A DNA stretch of 64,000 nucleotides from Eubacterium sp. (GTDB lineage Bacteria > Bacillota > Clostridia > Oscillospirales > Acutalibacteraceae). Position 1 is the stretch's first letter. Every line of letters begins with the position of its first letter. The stretch lies in contig DVEP01000001.1 of NCBI GenBank assembly GCA_015655975.1, positions 1 to 64,000 of the forward strand. The letters run 5' to 3'. The notes under the pieces were generated by a model. That model was not told the DNA's origin. It was given only the letters and a program-made list of their open reading frames with translations, and made no database searches. This document shows, one piece after another, positions 32,815 through 41,836 of the stretch. A program made the translations under genes and the position numbers.

Positions 32815-33783
32815 TTAAATAGAGATTTCGTGCGCAACATCGTAAAGAGCCAAGTCTATTGATTTTTTCATGTTGAGTGCCTCGAAAATATCGTAGTCAA
32901 CGATTTCTTCTTTTTGAGCCGCAACAACACGATTGCCGATATTGTTCATAAGTAACTTTTTAACTGCGTAGTTGCCCATTCTTGACGCCATCACTCTGTC
33001 TCTCGCCGTCGGAGAACCGCCGCGCTGAACATGACCCAAGACAGTGCTTCTTGACTCTACGCCTGTTTTAGCCTGAATATTTTTTGCAAGTTCGGCAACA
33101 TCAACATCGCAGCCCTCTGCTACAATGATGAGGAAATGAACTTTGCCTGTTTTTTGAGTTCTTCTCATACGGTCAATGACATGTTTTTCAATATCAAAGT
33201 CAATTTCCGGAATAAGAATAGCAGTAGCGCCTACGGCAATGCCTGCGTTGAGCGCCAAATAACCTGCTCTTCTGCCCATAACTTCAATAACACTGCATCT
33301 TTCATGACTTTCTGTCGTATCGCGTATTTTGTCAACCATTTCCATAATTGTGTTAAGGCAGGTATCGTAACCTATTGTATAATCGCAACAAGCTATATCG
33401 TTGTCGATAGTTCCCGGAATACCTACGCACGGAATACCCCTTTCGGAGAGGTCTCTTGCGCCTCTGAATGAACCGTCGCCGCCGATAACAACAACGCCGT
33501 CAATACCGTACTCCTGACAAGTGCGAATAGCCTTGCGCATACCGTCTTCGGTAGCAAATTCAGGACTTCTTGCACTGTGAAGTGTAGTACCGCCTCTATG
33601 AATAATGTCGGAAACAGAACGAAGATTCATTTCTACCAAATCGCCGTTAATAAGACCGTTATAGCCTCTGTTAACACCGTAAACCTTAATTCCGTTTTCG
33701 CAAGCTGTTCTCACAACCGCACGAACAGCAGCATTCATTCCGGGTGCGTCGCCGCCGCTTGTTAAAACTGCAATAGTTTTCAT
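32815..33783 (-). CDS. pfkA: ATP-dependent 6-phosphofructokinase
   Basis: The 322-residue enzyme phosphorylates fructose-6-phosphate. It has TSGGDAPGMNAAVRAVVRTA at the N-terminus, GGDGSFRGA (the glycine typical of ATP rather than pyrophosphate users), the catalytic PGTIDNDI and the allosteric-site region DRMRR. It has its own promoter with unusual repeats upstream (33842-33905) and a terminator, and lies beside dnaE, a common clostridial neighbour. Pyruvate kinase is not adjacent. Confidence 0.97.
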   Translation of the reverse strand: MKTIAVLTSGGDAPGMNAAVRAVVRTACENGIKVYGVNRGYNGLINGDLVEMNLRSVSDIIHRGGTTLHSARSPEFATEDGMRKAIRTCQEYGIDGVVVIGGDGSFRGARDLSERGIPCVGIPGTIDNDIACCDYTIGYDTCLNTIMEMVDKIRDTTESHERCSVIEVMGRRAGYLALNAGIAVGATAILIPEIDFDIEKHVIDRMRRTQKTGKVHFLIIVAEGCDVDVAELAKNIQAKTGVESRSTVLGHVQRGGSPTARDRVMASRMGNYAVKKLLMNNIGNRVVAAQKEEIVDYDIFEALNMKKSIDLALYDVAHEISI

Positions 33784-33841
33784 ATAAATTCCTCCGTATG
33801 TTTGATTTTAATTAAATTTAATACATACTCTCCAAATAATA

Positions 33842-33870
33842 ATTTTACTTATATCGACACAAAATGTCAA
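33842..33870 (-). promoter_or_regulatory. Promoter of pfkA
   Basis: TTGACA (33865-33870) and TAAAAT (33842-33847) on the minus strand have a 17-base spacer. Confidence 0.75.
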
Positions 33871-33905
33871 GTGTTTAAACACCAAACCGTCAAAAAACCG
33901 TCAAA
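33871..33905 (-). promoter_or_regulatory. Palindrome and tandem 11-bp repeats upstream of the pfkA promoter
   Basis: Directly upstream of the -35 box is the perfect 12-base palindrome GTGTTTAAACAC (33871-33882). It is followed by two exact, adjacent copies of TTTGACGGTTT on the minus strand (33895-33905 and 33884-33894). The 11-base period is about one helical turn, so proteins bound to the copies would lie on the same face. This looks like a regulator-binding region controlling glycolytic flux, but does not match the CcpA cre consensus. Confidence 0.5.
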
Positions 33906-33920
33906 TAAATTTGAATTAAA

Positions 33921-36900
33921 TCATTCGACAAAGACAACACCGTCATCGCCTGCAATATTTTTGATTTCCAAAATCATATTTTGACTGAATTTGCATTTAA
34001 TATTTTGTTTGTAATACTTTTTTTCATCAATATAGTAGAAATAGCAATCACAGTTTCCTTTGTATTTTGACAAAGCATTCAAAACCCTGCTCGTTTCACT
34101 CGAATTTTTAGATTTAACCTTGACAAAAAGACCTTTTCTTTTTGCCGAAACCGATTTTTTTACCGAACTCGCTGTCGGAGGCTCAAAAAACTTTTCGGCA
34201 ATGATTTTCGGAGATTTTTCCTCTTCAACAGAGAGTGTTCCGAAAACACTGACAACATTTCCGTTCGTCAGATACGACGAGTATTTAGCCATAGTATTTG
34301 GGAAAACAATCGTTTCTATTTCTCCCGTAAAGTCAGCAAGCATAACAAAAGCCATAGTATCGCCTTTTTTTGTTTGCTTCAACGTTATTTTGTCTATTAT
34401 CCCGCAAAAAGTAACAGATGATTTGTCTTTGTAACGAGAAAACTTTTCGTTGTCGCTTTCAAGAATTTCATAGCTTGAAGCGTATCCGAGTTTACTTATA
34501 CTCTCGGCATATTTTTCCATAGGGTGTCCCGAAAAATAAAGTCCGGTCATTTCCTTTTCCATCTCAAGAAGTTCGCTTTTTGAAAACTCCTGAACATTCG
34601 GCAATTCCTTACTTATACCGAACTCATCGTCAGATGCGACATCAAAAAAGCCGATTTGACCGTACATTGTATTTCTTTTCACATCTTCAAGCGACGAAAC
34701 AACGGACGGAAGAACAAAAAGCATCTGCCGTCTGCTTGCGCCCAAGCCGTCAAATGCTCCGCACTTGATAAGACTTTCGACTGCTCTTTTATTGAAATGC
34801 TTTGAGCAAAGGCGTGAGCAGAAATCGAAAATATCTTTATAGGAGCCGTTCTTTCTTTCTTCGATTATTTCATTTATGAAATCGTGCCCTAAATTTTTAA
34901 TACCTAAAAGACCGTATGATATGACATTGCCATTTGCCGTAAAGCACTTTTCCGAACGGTTTATATTAGGCACGGCAAGTTCAAGTCCCATCTTCTTGCT
35001 TTCTGCAATATACTTTGCAACTTTGTTAGAGTCGCCCAAAACAGAAGTCAGCAAAGCCGCCATAAACTGTGCAGGCGCGTGAACTTTTAAATATGCCGTA
35101 CGGTAAGCAACAAGCGCATAGCATGCGGCGTGACTTTTATTGAACGCATACTTTGCAAACTCTTGCATTTGGTCATATATTTCATTTGCAGTTTTTTCGT
35201 CAACACCGCGTTTCAGTGCACCGTCGCACTCGCCCTCTATACCATAGATGAAATTTTTTCTTTCTTCATCCATAACATCTTGCTTTTTTTTACTCATAGC
35301 GCGGCGAACAACATCCGCTCTGCCGTAAGAGTATCCTGCAAGTTCTCTGAATATCTGCATTACCTGTTCCTGATAGACAATACAGCCGTATGTGTTTTCA
35401 AGTATAGGTTTCAAAAACGGTGTTTTATATTTGATTTTTGTTGGGTCGTTTGAGTTTTCGACAAAAGCATTGATTTGGTCGGCGGGACCGGGACGATAGA
35501 GAGAAGTTGCGGCTATCAAATCTTCAAGTCTTTTCGGTTTTAAATCAATCAGCATTCTTTTCATGCCGGGAGATTCAAACTGAAAAATGCCGTCTGTTTT
35601 GCCTTTTGCAAAAAGTTCATATACCTTTTTGTCTTCAATATCAATGCTGTTTATATCTATTCCTGCCGCTTTTGAACTGTCGTCTATGACAGTAAGCGTT
35701 CTCAAACCCAAAAAGTCCATTTTTAAAAGACCGAGTTCTTCAAGAGTGGTCATAATATATTGCGTTACGGGAGCGCCGTCATTAGTTGCAAGAGGAACAT
35801 AACTTTCAACAGGCTCCCGTGTTATTACAACACCTGCCGCGTGAGTAGAGGCATTTCTCGGCATACCCTCAACCTTGATTGCAGTTTCAATCAACTCTGC
35901 CACTTTTTCGTTGTTTTCGCAAAGTTCTTTTAACTCAGGCGATTTTTTAAGCGCCTGCTCAAGCGTTATATGCAAATCTCTCGGTATAAGTTTCGCAACT
36001 GCGTCAACAGATGCGTACGGCATTCCCATAGCTCTGCCGACATCTCGAACCGCCGCCCTTGCCGCAAGAGTTCCGAATGTAACAATCTGCGAAACATGGT
36101 CTTTGCCGTATTTCTCCGTAACATAGTCTATAACTTCTCCGCGTCTTTCATAGCAAAAGTCAATATCAAAGTCGGGCATACTGACGCGCTCGGGGTTTAA
36201 AAACCTTTCAAAAATCAGGTTATATTTCATCGGGTCCAAATCTGTAATACCCATACAATACGCGGCAATGGAGCCTGCTCCGCTGCCTCTGCCCGGACCG
36301 ACGGGAATGCCCTTTTCTTTCGCGAAATTCACAAAATCGGCAACAATCAGAAAGTAGTCTGTATAGCCCATTTTTTCAATGGTTTTAAGTTCATATCCCA
36401 AACGCTTTTTATATATTTCAGGAACAGAATTACCGTACCGCTTATTCATTCCCCTAAGGCAGCAATCTTTAAAATACTCAAAATGGTCGCAGTTTCCCGG
36501 AGTTTCAAAAAACGGCAATTTAGTATTTCCGAATTCAAAATCGAAATTGCACATATCGGCAATTTTTTGCGTGTTTTCAACGGCTTCGGGAATATCCGGA
36601 AAAGCGCGTTTCATCTCTTCCTCACTTTTCAGATAGAATTCATTTGAATGAAATTCAATACCCGTATCTTCGCCGATTACATTGTTTGTCGCTATACAAA
36701 TGAGCACTTGCTGAATTTTTGAATCTTCCTGCAAAACATAGTGAACATCGTTTGTTGCAACAAGTTGAATACCCGTCTCTCTGCTTATTCTTTTCAAACC
36801 CTCGTTCACAGTAAACTGCTCATTTAGTCCGTGGTTTTGAAGTTCAAGGAAAAAGTTTTCTTTTCCGAAAATCTCACTGTACCACAAAGCAGTGTTTTTA

Positions 36901-37358
36901 GCCGACTCATAATCTTTTCTGAGCAAATCTTTCGGAATTTCTCCCGATAGACAGGCTGACAGGCAAACAAGACCCTCGCTGTGCTTTTCGAGAAGCGTTT
37001 TGTCTGCGCGAGGCTTAAAATAAAAGCCCTCGGTATATGCTCTTGAAACGATTTTAATTAAATTTTTATATCCCGTTTCATTTTTACAAAGCAGTACGAG
37101 GTGCGAATATTCTTTATCTAAAACTTTATCTTTGTCAAACCTGTTTCTCGGAGCAACATATATTTCGCAACCGATTATAGGTTTTATTCCCTGCTTTTTG
37201 CACTCTCTGTAAAAGTCAACTGCACCGAACATATTGCCGTGGTCTGTAACGGCAAGAGAAGTCATATTTAACTCTTTTGCCCGAGATACCAAGTTTTGCA
37301 GACGGCACGCACCGTCAAGCAAACTGTATTGAGTATGTAAGTGCAAGTGTGTAAACAT
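33921..37358 (-). CDS. dnaE: DNA polymerase III alpha subunit (DnaE)
   Basis: The 1145-residue polymerase has an N-terminal PHP domain (LHLHTQYSLLDGACRL, AVTDHGNMFGAVDFY), the polymerase palm with catalytic aspartates in SMPDFDIDF, the fingers and KKKQDVMDEE region, helix-hairpin-helix and a C-terminal OB domain (SVTFCGIIDKITLKQTKKG). It lacks the exonuclease domain of PolC, so is of the DnaE type that in Firmicutes works with PolC. It starts one base after whiA ends. Confidence 0.97.
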   Translation of the reverse strand: MFTHLHLHTQYSLLDGACRLQNLVSRAKELNMTSLAVTDHGNMFGAVDFYRECKKQGIKPIIGCEIYVAPRNRFDKDKVLDKEYSHLVLLCKNETGYKNLIKIVSRAYTEGFYFKPRADKTLLEKHSEGLVCLSACLSGEIPKDLLRKDYESAKNTALWYSEIFGKENFFLELQNHGLNEQFTVNEGLKRISRETGIQLVATNDVHYVLQEDSKIQQVLICIATNNVIGEDTGIEFHSNEFYLKSEEEMKRAFPDIPEAVENTQKIADMCNFDFEFGNTKLPFFETPGNCDHFEYFKDCCLRGMNKRYGNSVPEIYKKRLGYELKTIEKMGYTDYFLIVADFVNFAKEKGIPVGPGRGSGAGSIAAYCMGITDLDPMKYNLIFERFLNPERVSMPDFDIDFCYERRGEVIDYVTEKYGKDHVSQIVTFGTLAARAAVRDVGRAMGMPYASVDAVAKLIPRDLHITLEQALKKSPELKELCENNEKVAELIETAIKVEGMPRNASTHAAGVVITREPVESYVPLATNDGAPVTQYIMTTLEELGLLKMDFLGLRTLTVIDDSSKAAGIDINSIDIEDKKVYELFAKGKTDGIFQFESPGMKRMLIDLKPKRLEDLIAATSLYRPGPADQINAFVENSNDPTKIKYKTPFLKPILENTYGCIVYQEQVMQIFRELAGYSYGRADVVRRAMSKKKQDVMDEERKNFIYGIEGECDGALKRGVDEKTANEIYDQMQEFAKYAFNKSHAACYALVAYRTAYLKVHAPAQFMAALLTSVLGDSNKVAKYIAESKKMGLELAVPNINRSEKCFTANGNVISYGLLGIKNLGHDFINEIIEERKNGSYKDIFDFCSRLCSKHFNKRAVESLIKCGAFDGLGASRRQMLFVLPSVVSSLEDVKRNTMYGQIGFFDVASDDEFGISKELPNVQEFSKSELLEMEKEMTGLYFSGHPMEKYAESISKLGYASSYEILESDNEKFSRYKDKSSVTFCGIIDKITLKQTKKGDTMAFVMLADFTGEIETIVFPNTMAKYSSYLTNGNVVSVFGTLSVEEEKSPKIIAEKFFEPPTASSVKKSVSAKRKGLFVKVKSKNSSETSRVLNALSKYKGNCDCYFYYIDEKKYYKQNIKCKFSQNMILEIKNIAGDDGVVFVE

Positions 37359-37359
37359 T

Positions 37360-38256
37360 TTACTTTAACTCCTGTGCAATAGCCATAATTTTGCTCAGTC
37401 TGTGATTTATTCCGCTTTTTGACAGTTTCGGGTCGCTGAGCGAAGACAACTCCGACAATGACGCGTCGGGATTTTCCATTCTGAGCAAAGCAATATTTTT
37501 TAAATCATCTTTCAAATAGTCTAAACCTTTTTTGTTTTTAATGAGCAAAATGCACTCAATTTGAGATGCAGACGCTTTTGCCATTCTTTCAATATTTGCA
37601 GTGTCGCAGTTTGTTTTTCTGTTCACGCTGTTTCTGAGTTCTTTTTCTATTTCAACATTTATCATTTCAAACATTGAATTGCCTGCGCCCATCAAATACA
37701 GGCAGTCTTCAATAGACTCGCCTTCCTTAAAATATATGATAGGGTAACCTCTGCGTTTTGTTTCTTTCGGAGAAAGGTCCAACTCCTGCAAAAACAGAAA
37801 AAAGTCTTTCGACAAATTGATGTACGGTACCGTAAACTCGAGGTGATAGTCTTTCTGAGGACTTGAAACAGTTCCGCAAACCAAAAAAGCGCCTGCTAAA
37901 AACGCTTTTCTGCACTCTTCACAATAGAAATTTGAGTGATTTATTTTCAATGAAATTTCTCTTTTTTCGTGAGAGAAAAAACTTCTTACTTTTTGACAAT
38001 CGTTTCTGTTTTCAACTTCAACAGTAAACATTTTTCCTGACGGAGAAACGGAAAATGAAGTCTTGACATTTGTAATATCTGCCAAGAGTGAACGAAAAAC
38101 TTCCGCAATTTCCTTATTTTCCGTTTGACAATATATTGAAAAGTCGGTAAAACTTTTACCGAAAACCAACATTCCGTACAACAGTGCTTTTTTACAGCAC
38201 TGATTTTCATATTCTTTTTCTAAAAGTTCTTTTTTTACTTCTGATGCAAATGACAT
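37360..38256 (-). CDS. whiA: DNA-binding protein WhiA
   Basis: The 298-residue protein starts MSFASEVKKELLEKEYEN and has the degenerate LAGLIDADG-like region (RKAFLAGAFLVCGTVSSPQKDYHLEF) and a C-terminal helix-turn-helix (ASLSELSSLSDPKLSKSGINHRLSKI). It influences cell division and, in actinobacteria, sporulation. In most Firmicutes it follows rapZ and yvcK; here a RapZ-C protein precedes it and yvcK is missing. The 99-base gap before it holds no clear signal. Confidence 0.95.
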   Translation of the reverse strand: MSFASEVKKELLEKEYENQCCKKALLYGMLVFGKSFTDFSIYCQTENKEIAEVFRSLLADITNVKTSFSVSPSGKMFTVEVENRNDCQKVRSFFSHEKREISLKINHSNFYCEECRKAFLAGAFLVCGTVSSPQKDYHLEFTVPYINLSKDFFLFLQELDLSPKETKRRGYPIIYFKEGESIEDCLYLMGAGNSMFEMINVEIEKELRNSVNRKTNCDTANIERMAKASASQIECILLIKNKKGLDYLKDDLKNIALLRMENPDASLSELSSLSDPKLSKSGINHRLSKIMAIAQELK

Positions 38257-38355
38257 TATCTATCTCTATTCTAATCTAATTCCAAAATCTGACCTAAAAA
38301 TAAATATACCCATAATAAACACAGGCATACAGCAACACAGCAAAGCCGTAAAGCT

Positions 38356-38754
38356 CTAATTAAATGCGGAATTAAGCGGAGGGTCGCCCTTGTCAATATC
38401 TCTGTGCGCAATTTCGACATCTTCAAAATTTTCACAAAGCCAAGCATAGACACACTCTGCAAACGCAACACTTCTGTGGTGCCCTCCGGTACATCCAAAC
38501 GCTATTACAATCTCTTGCTTTTCTTTTTTTTCAAACATATCTATCGTACTTTTCAGCACGGTTTTAATCTGCTCAAGCAACTGAATTGACTCGTCAAAAG
38601 AAAAAATGTAATCGCTGACTTCTTTGTCGCAGCCACGCTTTTCACGAAGTCCGTCTATCCAAAAAGGATTTTGCAAACACCTGACATCAAAAACATAGTT
38701 TGCATTTTCAATCATACCGTTGCCGAAACCAAATGACTTAACAACAATTTTCAT
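38356..38754 (-). CDS. Stand-alone RapZ C-terminal-domain protein
   Basis: This 132-residue protein corresponds to only the C-terminal half of RapZ/YvcJ: MKIVVKSFGFGNGMIENANYVFDVR, NPFWIDGLREKRGCDKEV and the signature FGCTGGHHRSVAFAE. The N-terminal P-loop ATPase domain of full RapZ is absent, and the start with its own ATG directly at the murB stop shows that it is not a fragment created at this locus by a visible deletion. In E. coli the C-terminal domain binds GlmZ/GlmY RNA and senses GlcN6P. Its role here is unknown; the murB and whiA context fits cell-wall precursor control. Confidence 0.88.
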   Translation of the reverse strand: MKIVVKSFGFGNGMIENANYVFDVRCLQNPFWIDGLREKRGCDKEVSDYIFSFDESIQLLEQIKTVLKSTIDMFEKKEKQEIVIAFGCTGGHHRSVAFAECVYAWLCENFEDVEIAHRDIDKGDPPLNSAFN

Positions 38755-39653
38755 TATTCAACAAACCTTACTTCCATTTCAAGTTCATAGCCTGTTTTTT
38801 CAAAAACAATTTGCTTTACCTTTTCACAAAGTTTCAAAACATCTTCACAAGTAGCATTGCCCTTATTAATGACAAAGCCTGCGTGTTTTTTGCTGACTTC
38901 GGCACCGCCCACACAAAGACCTTTCAGTCCGCACTGCTCTATCAATGCGCTTGCATAGTTGCCTTTCGGTCGTTTGAAAGTGCTTCCGCCGCTGGGATAT
39001 TCGAGAGGTTGTTTGTCTTTTCTTCTTTGAAGAAAATCGTCCATTTTGGACTTAATTTCTTCGTAGTTGCCTTTTTTTAATTTACAGTAAATTCCCGTAA
39101 TTACATAGCCGTTGTCGGAATATACGCTTTTTCTGTACGAAAAACCAAGTTCTTCGTTTTCAAAAAAGCCTTTGTTTCCGTTTGTATCAATATGTTCACA
39201 CTTGAAAAGAACATCTTTCATCTCGCCGCCGTAAGCGCCTGCATTCATAAATGCCGCTCCTCCGCACGAACCGGGAATTCCGTATGCAAACTCCAATCCG
39301 GAGAGTGAGTTTTCAAGCGCAAAGCGACACAGTTGCGCAAGACTTGCACCCGACTGAGCAAAAACAGTTTCTTCATCTATAAGTTCTATTTTACTCATTT
39401 CATTTGAAATTATAAGCGCCGTGCCGTCAATCCCGTTATCACTGACAAGCAAATCTGAGCCGTTGCCGACAGTAACAAGACGGATGCCGTTTTGCTTTGC
39501 ACAACTCACAATTGTGCTGACTTCGTCTGCATTTTTAGGAAAAACGGCAACCTTTGCAACACCGCCTATTTTAAAGGTGGTGTGCAATTTCATAGGCTCG
39601 TTTTCTATATATGAAATATTGAATTCTTTTGCCGTATTGATTATTTTATTCAA
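38754..39653 (-). CDS. murB: UDP-N-acetylenolpyruvoylglucosamine reductase
   Basis: The 299-residue FAD enzyme makes UDP-MurNAc. Recognisable parts are TTFKIGGVAKVAVFP, the FAD site VGNGSDLLVSDNGIDG, FAYGIPGSCGGAAFMNAGAYGG, the catalytic serine in PSGGSTFKRP and the C-terminal glutamate in EMEVRFVE. It starts next to the ROK kinase stop codon and overlaps the RapZ-C gene by one base. Confidence 0.97.
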   Translation of the reverse strand: MNKIINTAKEFNISYIENEPMKLHTTFKIGGVAKVAVFPKNADEVSTIVSCAKQNGIRLVTVGNGSDLLVSDNGIDGTALIISNEMSKIELIDEETVFAQSGASLAQLCRFALENSLSGLEFAYGIPGSCGGAAFMNAGAYGGEMKDVLFKCEHIDTNGNKGFFENEELGFSYRKSVYSDNGYVITGIYCKLKKGNYEEIKSKMDDFLQRRKDKQPLEYPSGGSTFKRPKGNYASALIEQCGLKGLCVGGAEVSKKHAGFVINKGNATCEDVLKLCEKVKQIVFEKTGYELEMEVRFVE

Positions 39654-40625
39654 TTATTCATCAATCCCTATTCTTTTAACATTGCCGAGCAAAGCCGCGC
39701 CGATTACACCTGCGTCGTTGCCGAGTTCTGCCTTTACGATTTTTGTTTGAAGAGAGGAATGTATGCTGTATCTTTCCTTTGCAACATACTCTCTGATAGG
39801 TTTCATTATAGTTTCGCCCTCGTTACAAATGCCTCCGCCGATACAAAGAATTTCAGGCTGCATTGCATTGATGAGGTTTGTAACACCGCACGCAACATAT
39901 TCAATATATTTGTCGCAAACTTCTTTTGCAGTTTCGTCGCCCAATCGCATTGCGTCAAAAGCAGTTCTGCCGCTGACTTTGCCCTCTTTCTCGGCAACTT
40001 GGTGCATAAGTGAATTTGGGTTTTCAGCCATAGCGTCTTTTGTTTGACGAATGAGCGCTGTTGCGCTTGCATACGCTTCCCAGCAACCGTTTCTTCCGCA
40101 GGAACACGGCTCGCCGTCTTTGACAATGACCATGTGTCCGCATTCTCCGCCTGCAAAGTTTACACCCGTAATTATGTTGCTGTTTATGATGACGCCGCTG
40201 CCTACACCCGTTCCGAGTGTTACTGCAACAAAGTTCGGAGCACCGTGTCCGCAGCCTGCAAGCGCTTCGCCGAGCGCGGCGCAGTTTGCGTCATTTTCCA
40301 AATAGATGTTTGTTTTAAGCCTTTGTGCAAGCATATCTCTTGCAGGAACATTGTCAAACTTCAAGTTGTTTGCAAACTCAATATATCCGTTTTTCTGGTT
40401 TACCGTACCGGGCGTACCCATGCCTACCCATTCAATATCGTCCATAGTGAGATTTGACTTTTCAACAGACTCAAATACAACTTTTGCAATATCGTCAAAA
40501 ATTTCTTCAGGTTTGCGAGGTGCATTTGTCGGTGTAGATGATTTTGCTAATATTTTATAATCATCGGTAACAACCGCCGCAACAATATTTGTACCTCCAA
40601 GGTCAACTCCTACATAATAACTCAT
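39654..40625 (-). CDS. ROK-family glucokinase
   Basis: The 323-residue kinase has the ATP motif GVDLGGTNIVAAVV, the catalytic region YLENDANCAALGEA, the ROK signature with zinc ligands GECGHMVIVKDGEPCSCGRNGCWEAY, and GGGICNEGE. Glucose is the likely substrate. It lies 40 bases after hprK, coupling sugar phosphorylation genes with catabolite control. Confidence 0.9.
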   Translation of the reverse strand: MSYYVGVDLGGTNIVAAVVTDDYKILAKSSTPTNAPRKPEEIFDDIAKVVFESVEKSNLTMDDIEWVGMGTPGTVNQKNGYIEFANNLKFDNVPARDMLAQRLKTNIYLENDANCAALGEALAGCGHGAPNFVAVTLGTGVGSGVIINSNIITGVNFAGGECGHMVIVKDGEPCSCGRNGCWEAYASATALIRQTKDAMAENPNSLMHQVAEKEGKVSGRTAFDAMRLGDETAKEVCDKYIEYVACGVTNLINAMQPEILCIGGGICNEGETIMKPIREYVAKERYSIHSSLQTKIVKAELGNDAGVIGAALLGNVKRIGIDE

Positions 40626-40665
40626 TACTGATTTTTACTCCTTTTGCTTATTTTTATCTATTTAA

Positions 40666-41631
40666 TCAAGAATTAGACCAAATTTCCAATTCTTTTTCAT
40701 CAGGTTCAAAACTATCCATTCCCAAAGAATGCATCAGTTCTTTTGCGGCATTGTAGCCCATTTTCTTTTGACGGTTATTCATAGCCGCCGTTTCAACAAT
40801 GATGGCAAGGTTTCTGCCGGGTTTAATAGGAACCGTTAAAACAGGAACTTTAACATCAAGAATTTTTGTGTATTCATTGTCAAGCCCCAGACGGTCGTAC
40901 GCTTTTGTAGAGTCCCATTGTTCAAGGCAAATGACCATATTGATTTTTTCGTTTTGTTTTACGGCGCCCATACCGAATATTCTGCGCGCATTAATAATGC
41001 CTATACCTCTGAGTTCAATAAAGTGCCTGATATTGTTCGGCGAAGAACCTATGAGCGTTTTGTTGTCTATCTTTCTTATCTCAACCGCATCATCGGCAAT
41101 AAGACGATGTCCTCTTTTTATAAGTTCAACAGCAGTCTCCGACTTACCTGCACCGCTTTCGCCTATTATTAAAACACCCTCACCGTAAACTTCTACAAGC
41201 ACGCCGTGTCTTGTAACACGGGGAGCAAGCTGATTGTTCAGGTATGAAATGAGCGTTGCCAAAAACGGAGAAGTTTCTTCGTCTGTTCTGAGCAGAGGCA
41301 CACCGTATTTTTGACACGCCTCTTTAAAGTATTCCCCTATTTCAAGACCTCTCGTTACAACGGCCGCCGCAGGTTTTAAAGAAAGCCAAGTGCCGAGCGC
41401 CTGTTTTCTTTTTTCGTCGCTCATATTTTTTAAAAATCCGATTTCAGCCCAACCGAGAATTTGTATTCTTAAAGAATCAAAAAAATCTGTATAACCGGTC
41501 AAAACAATACCCGGTCTGTTTACCTCGTTTGTCGTAATTAAAATTTCTTTAGGGTCTTGAGGGGTATAGACCACTTCAAGCGAATGTTCTTTAATTATTT
41601 TATCAAGAGTAACACTGTATTGAACTGACAT
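40666..41631 (-). CDS. hprK: HPr kinase/phosphorylase
   Basis: The 321-residue bifunctional enzyme phosphorylates HPr on serine in response to fructose-1,6-bisphosphate and ATP, and reverses this with phosphate, so setting CcpA-dependent catabolite repression. It has the N-terminal DRTGG-like domain, P-loop GESGAGKSETA, the RLIADDAVEI loop and signature ELRGIGIINARRIFG. It is the first gene of the run down to dnaE, with promoter 41663-41692. Confidence 0.97.
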   Translation of the reverse strand: MSVQYSVTLDKIIKEHSLEVVYTPQDPKEILITTNEVNRPGIVLTGYTDFFDSLRIQILGWAEIGFLKNMSDEKRKQALGTWLSLKPAAAVVTRGLEIGEYFKEACQKYGVPLLRTDEETSPFLATLISYLNNQLAPRVTRHGVLVEVYGEGVLIIGESGAGKSETAVELIKRGHRLIADDAVEIRKIDNKTLIGSSPNNIRHFIELRGIGIINARRIFGMGAVKQNEKINMVICLEQWDSTKAYDRLGLDNEYTKILDVKVPVLTVPIKPGRNLAIIVETAAMNNRQKKMGYNAAKELMHSLGMDSFEPDEKELEIWSNS

Positions 41632-41662
41632 AATTTCACCTCATAAAACTTATTCAGCCTAT

Positions 41663-41692
41663 ATTATAATATACATATATATTGATAATCAA
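41663..41692 (-). promoter_or_regulatory. Promoter of the hprK-glk-murB-rapZC-whiA-dnaE run
   Basis: TTGATT (41687-41692) and TATAAT (41663-41668) on the minus strand have an 18-base spacer, 31 bases before the hprK start codon. Confidence 0.6.
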
Positions 41693-41836
41693 GGCATAAA
41701 TAAAAATTAATTAAAAATTAAGATGCGTTTTATTTACATTAAAGCCCTTTTATGTTATATTTTAATATAATACTTCATAAAAGAAAATTTAGTTTTAAAA
41801 AATATGCAATAATGTTAAAATAATCGAGGTGCTGAT

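Noticed and set aside
38257..38355. Small gene in the gap between the RapZ-C gene and whiA
   Set aside because: The frames there extend out of the RapZ-C gene in other phases without a ribosome binding site. The gap holds nothing recognisable.
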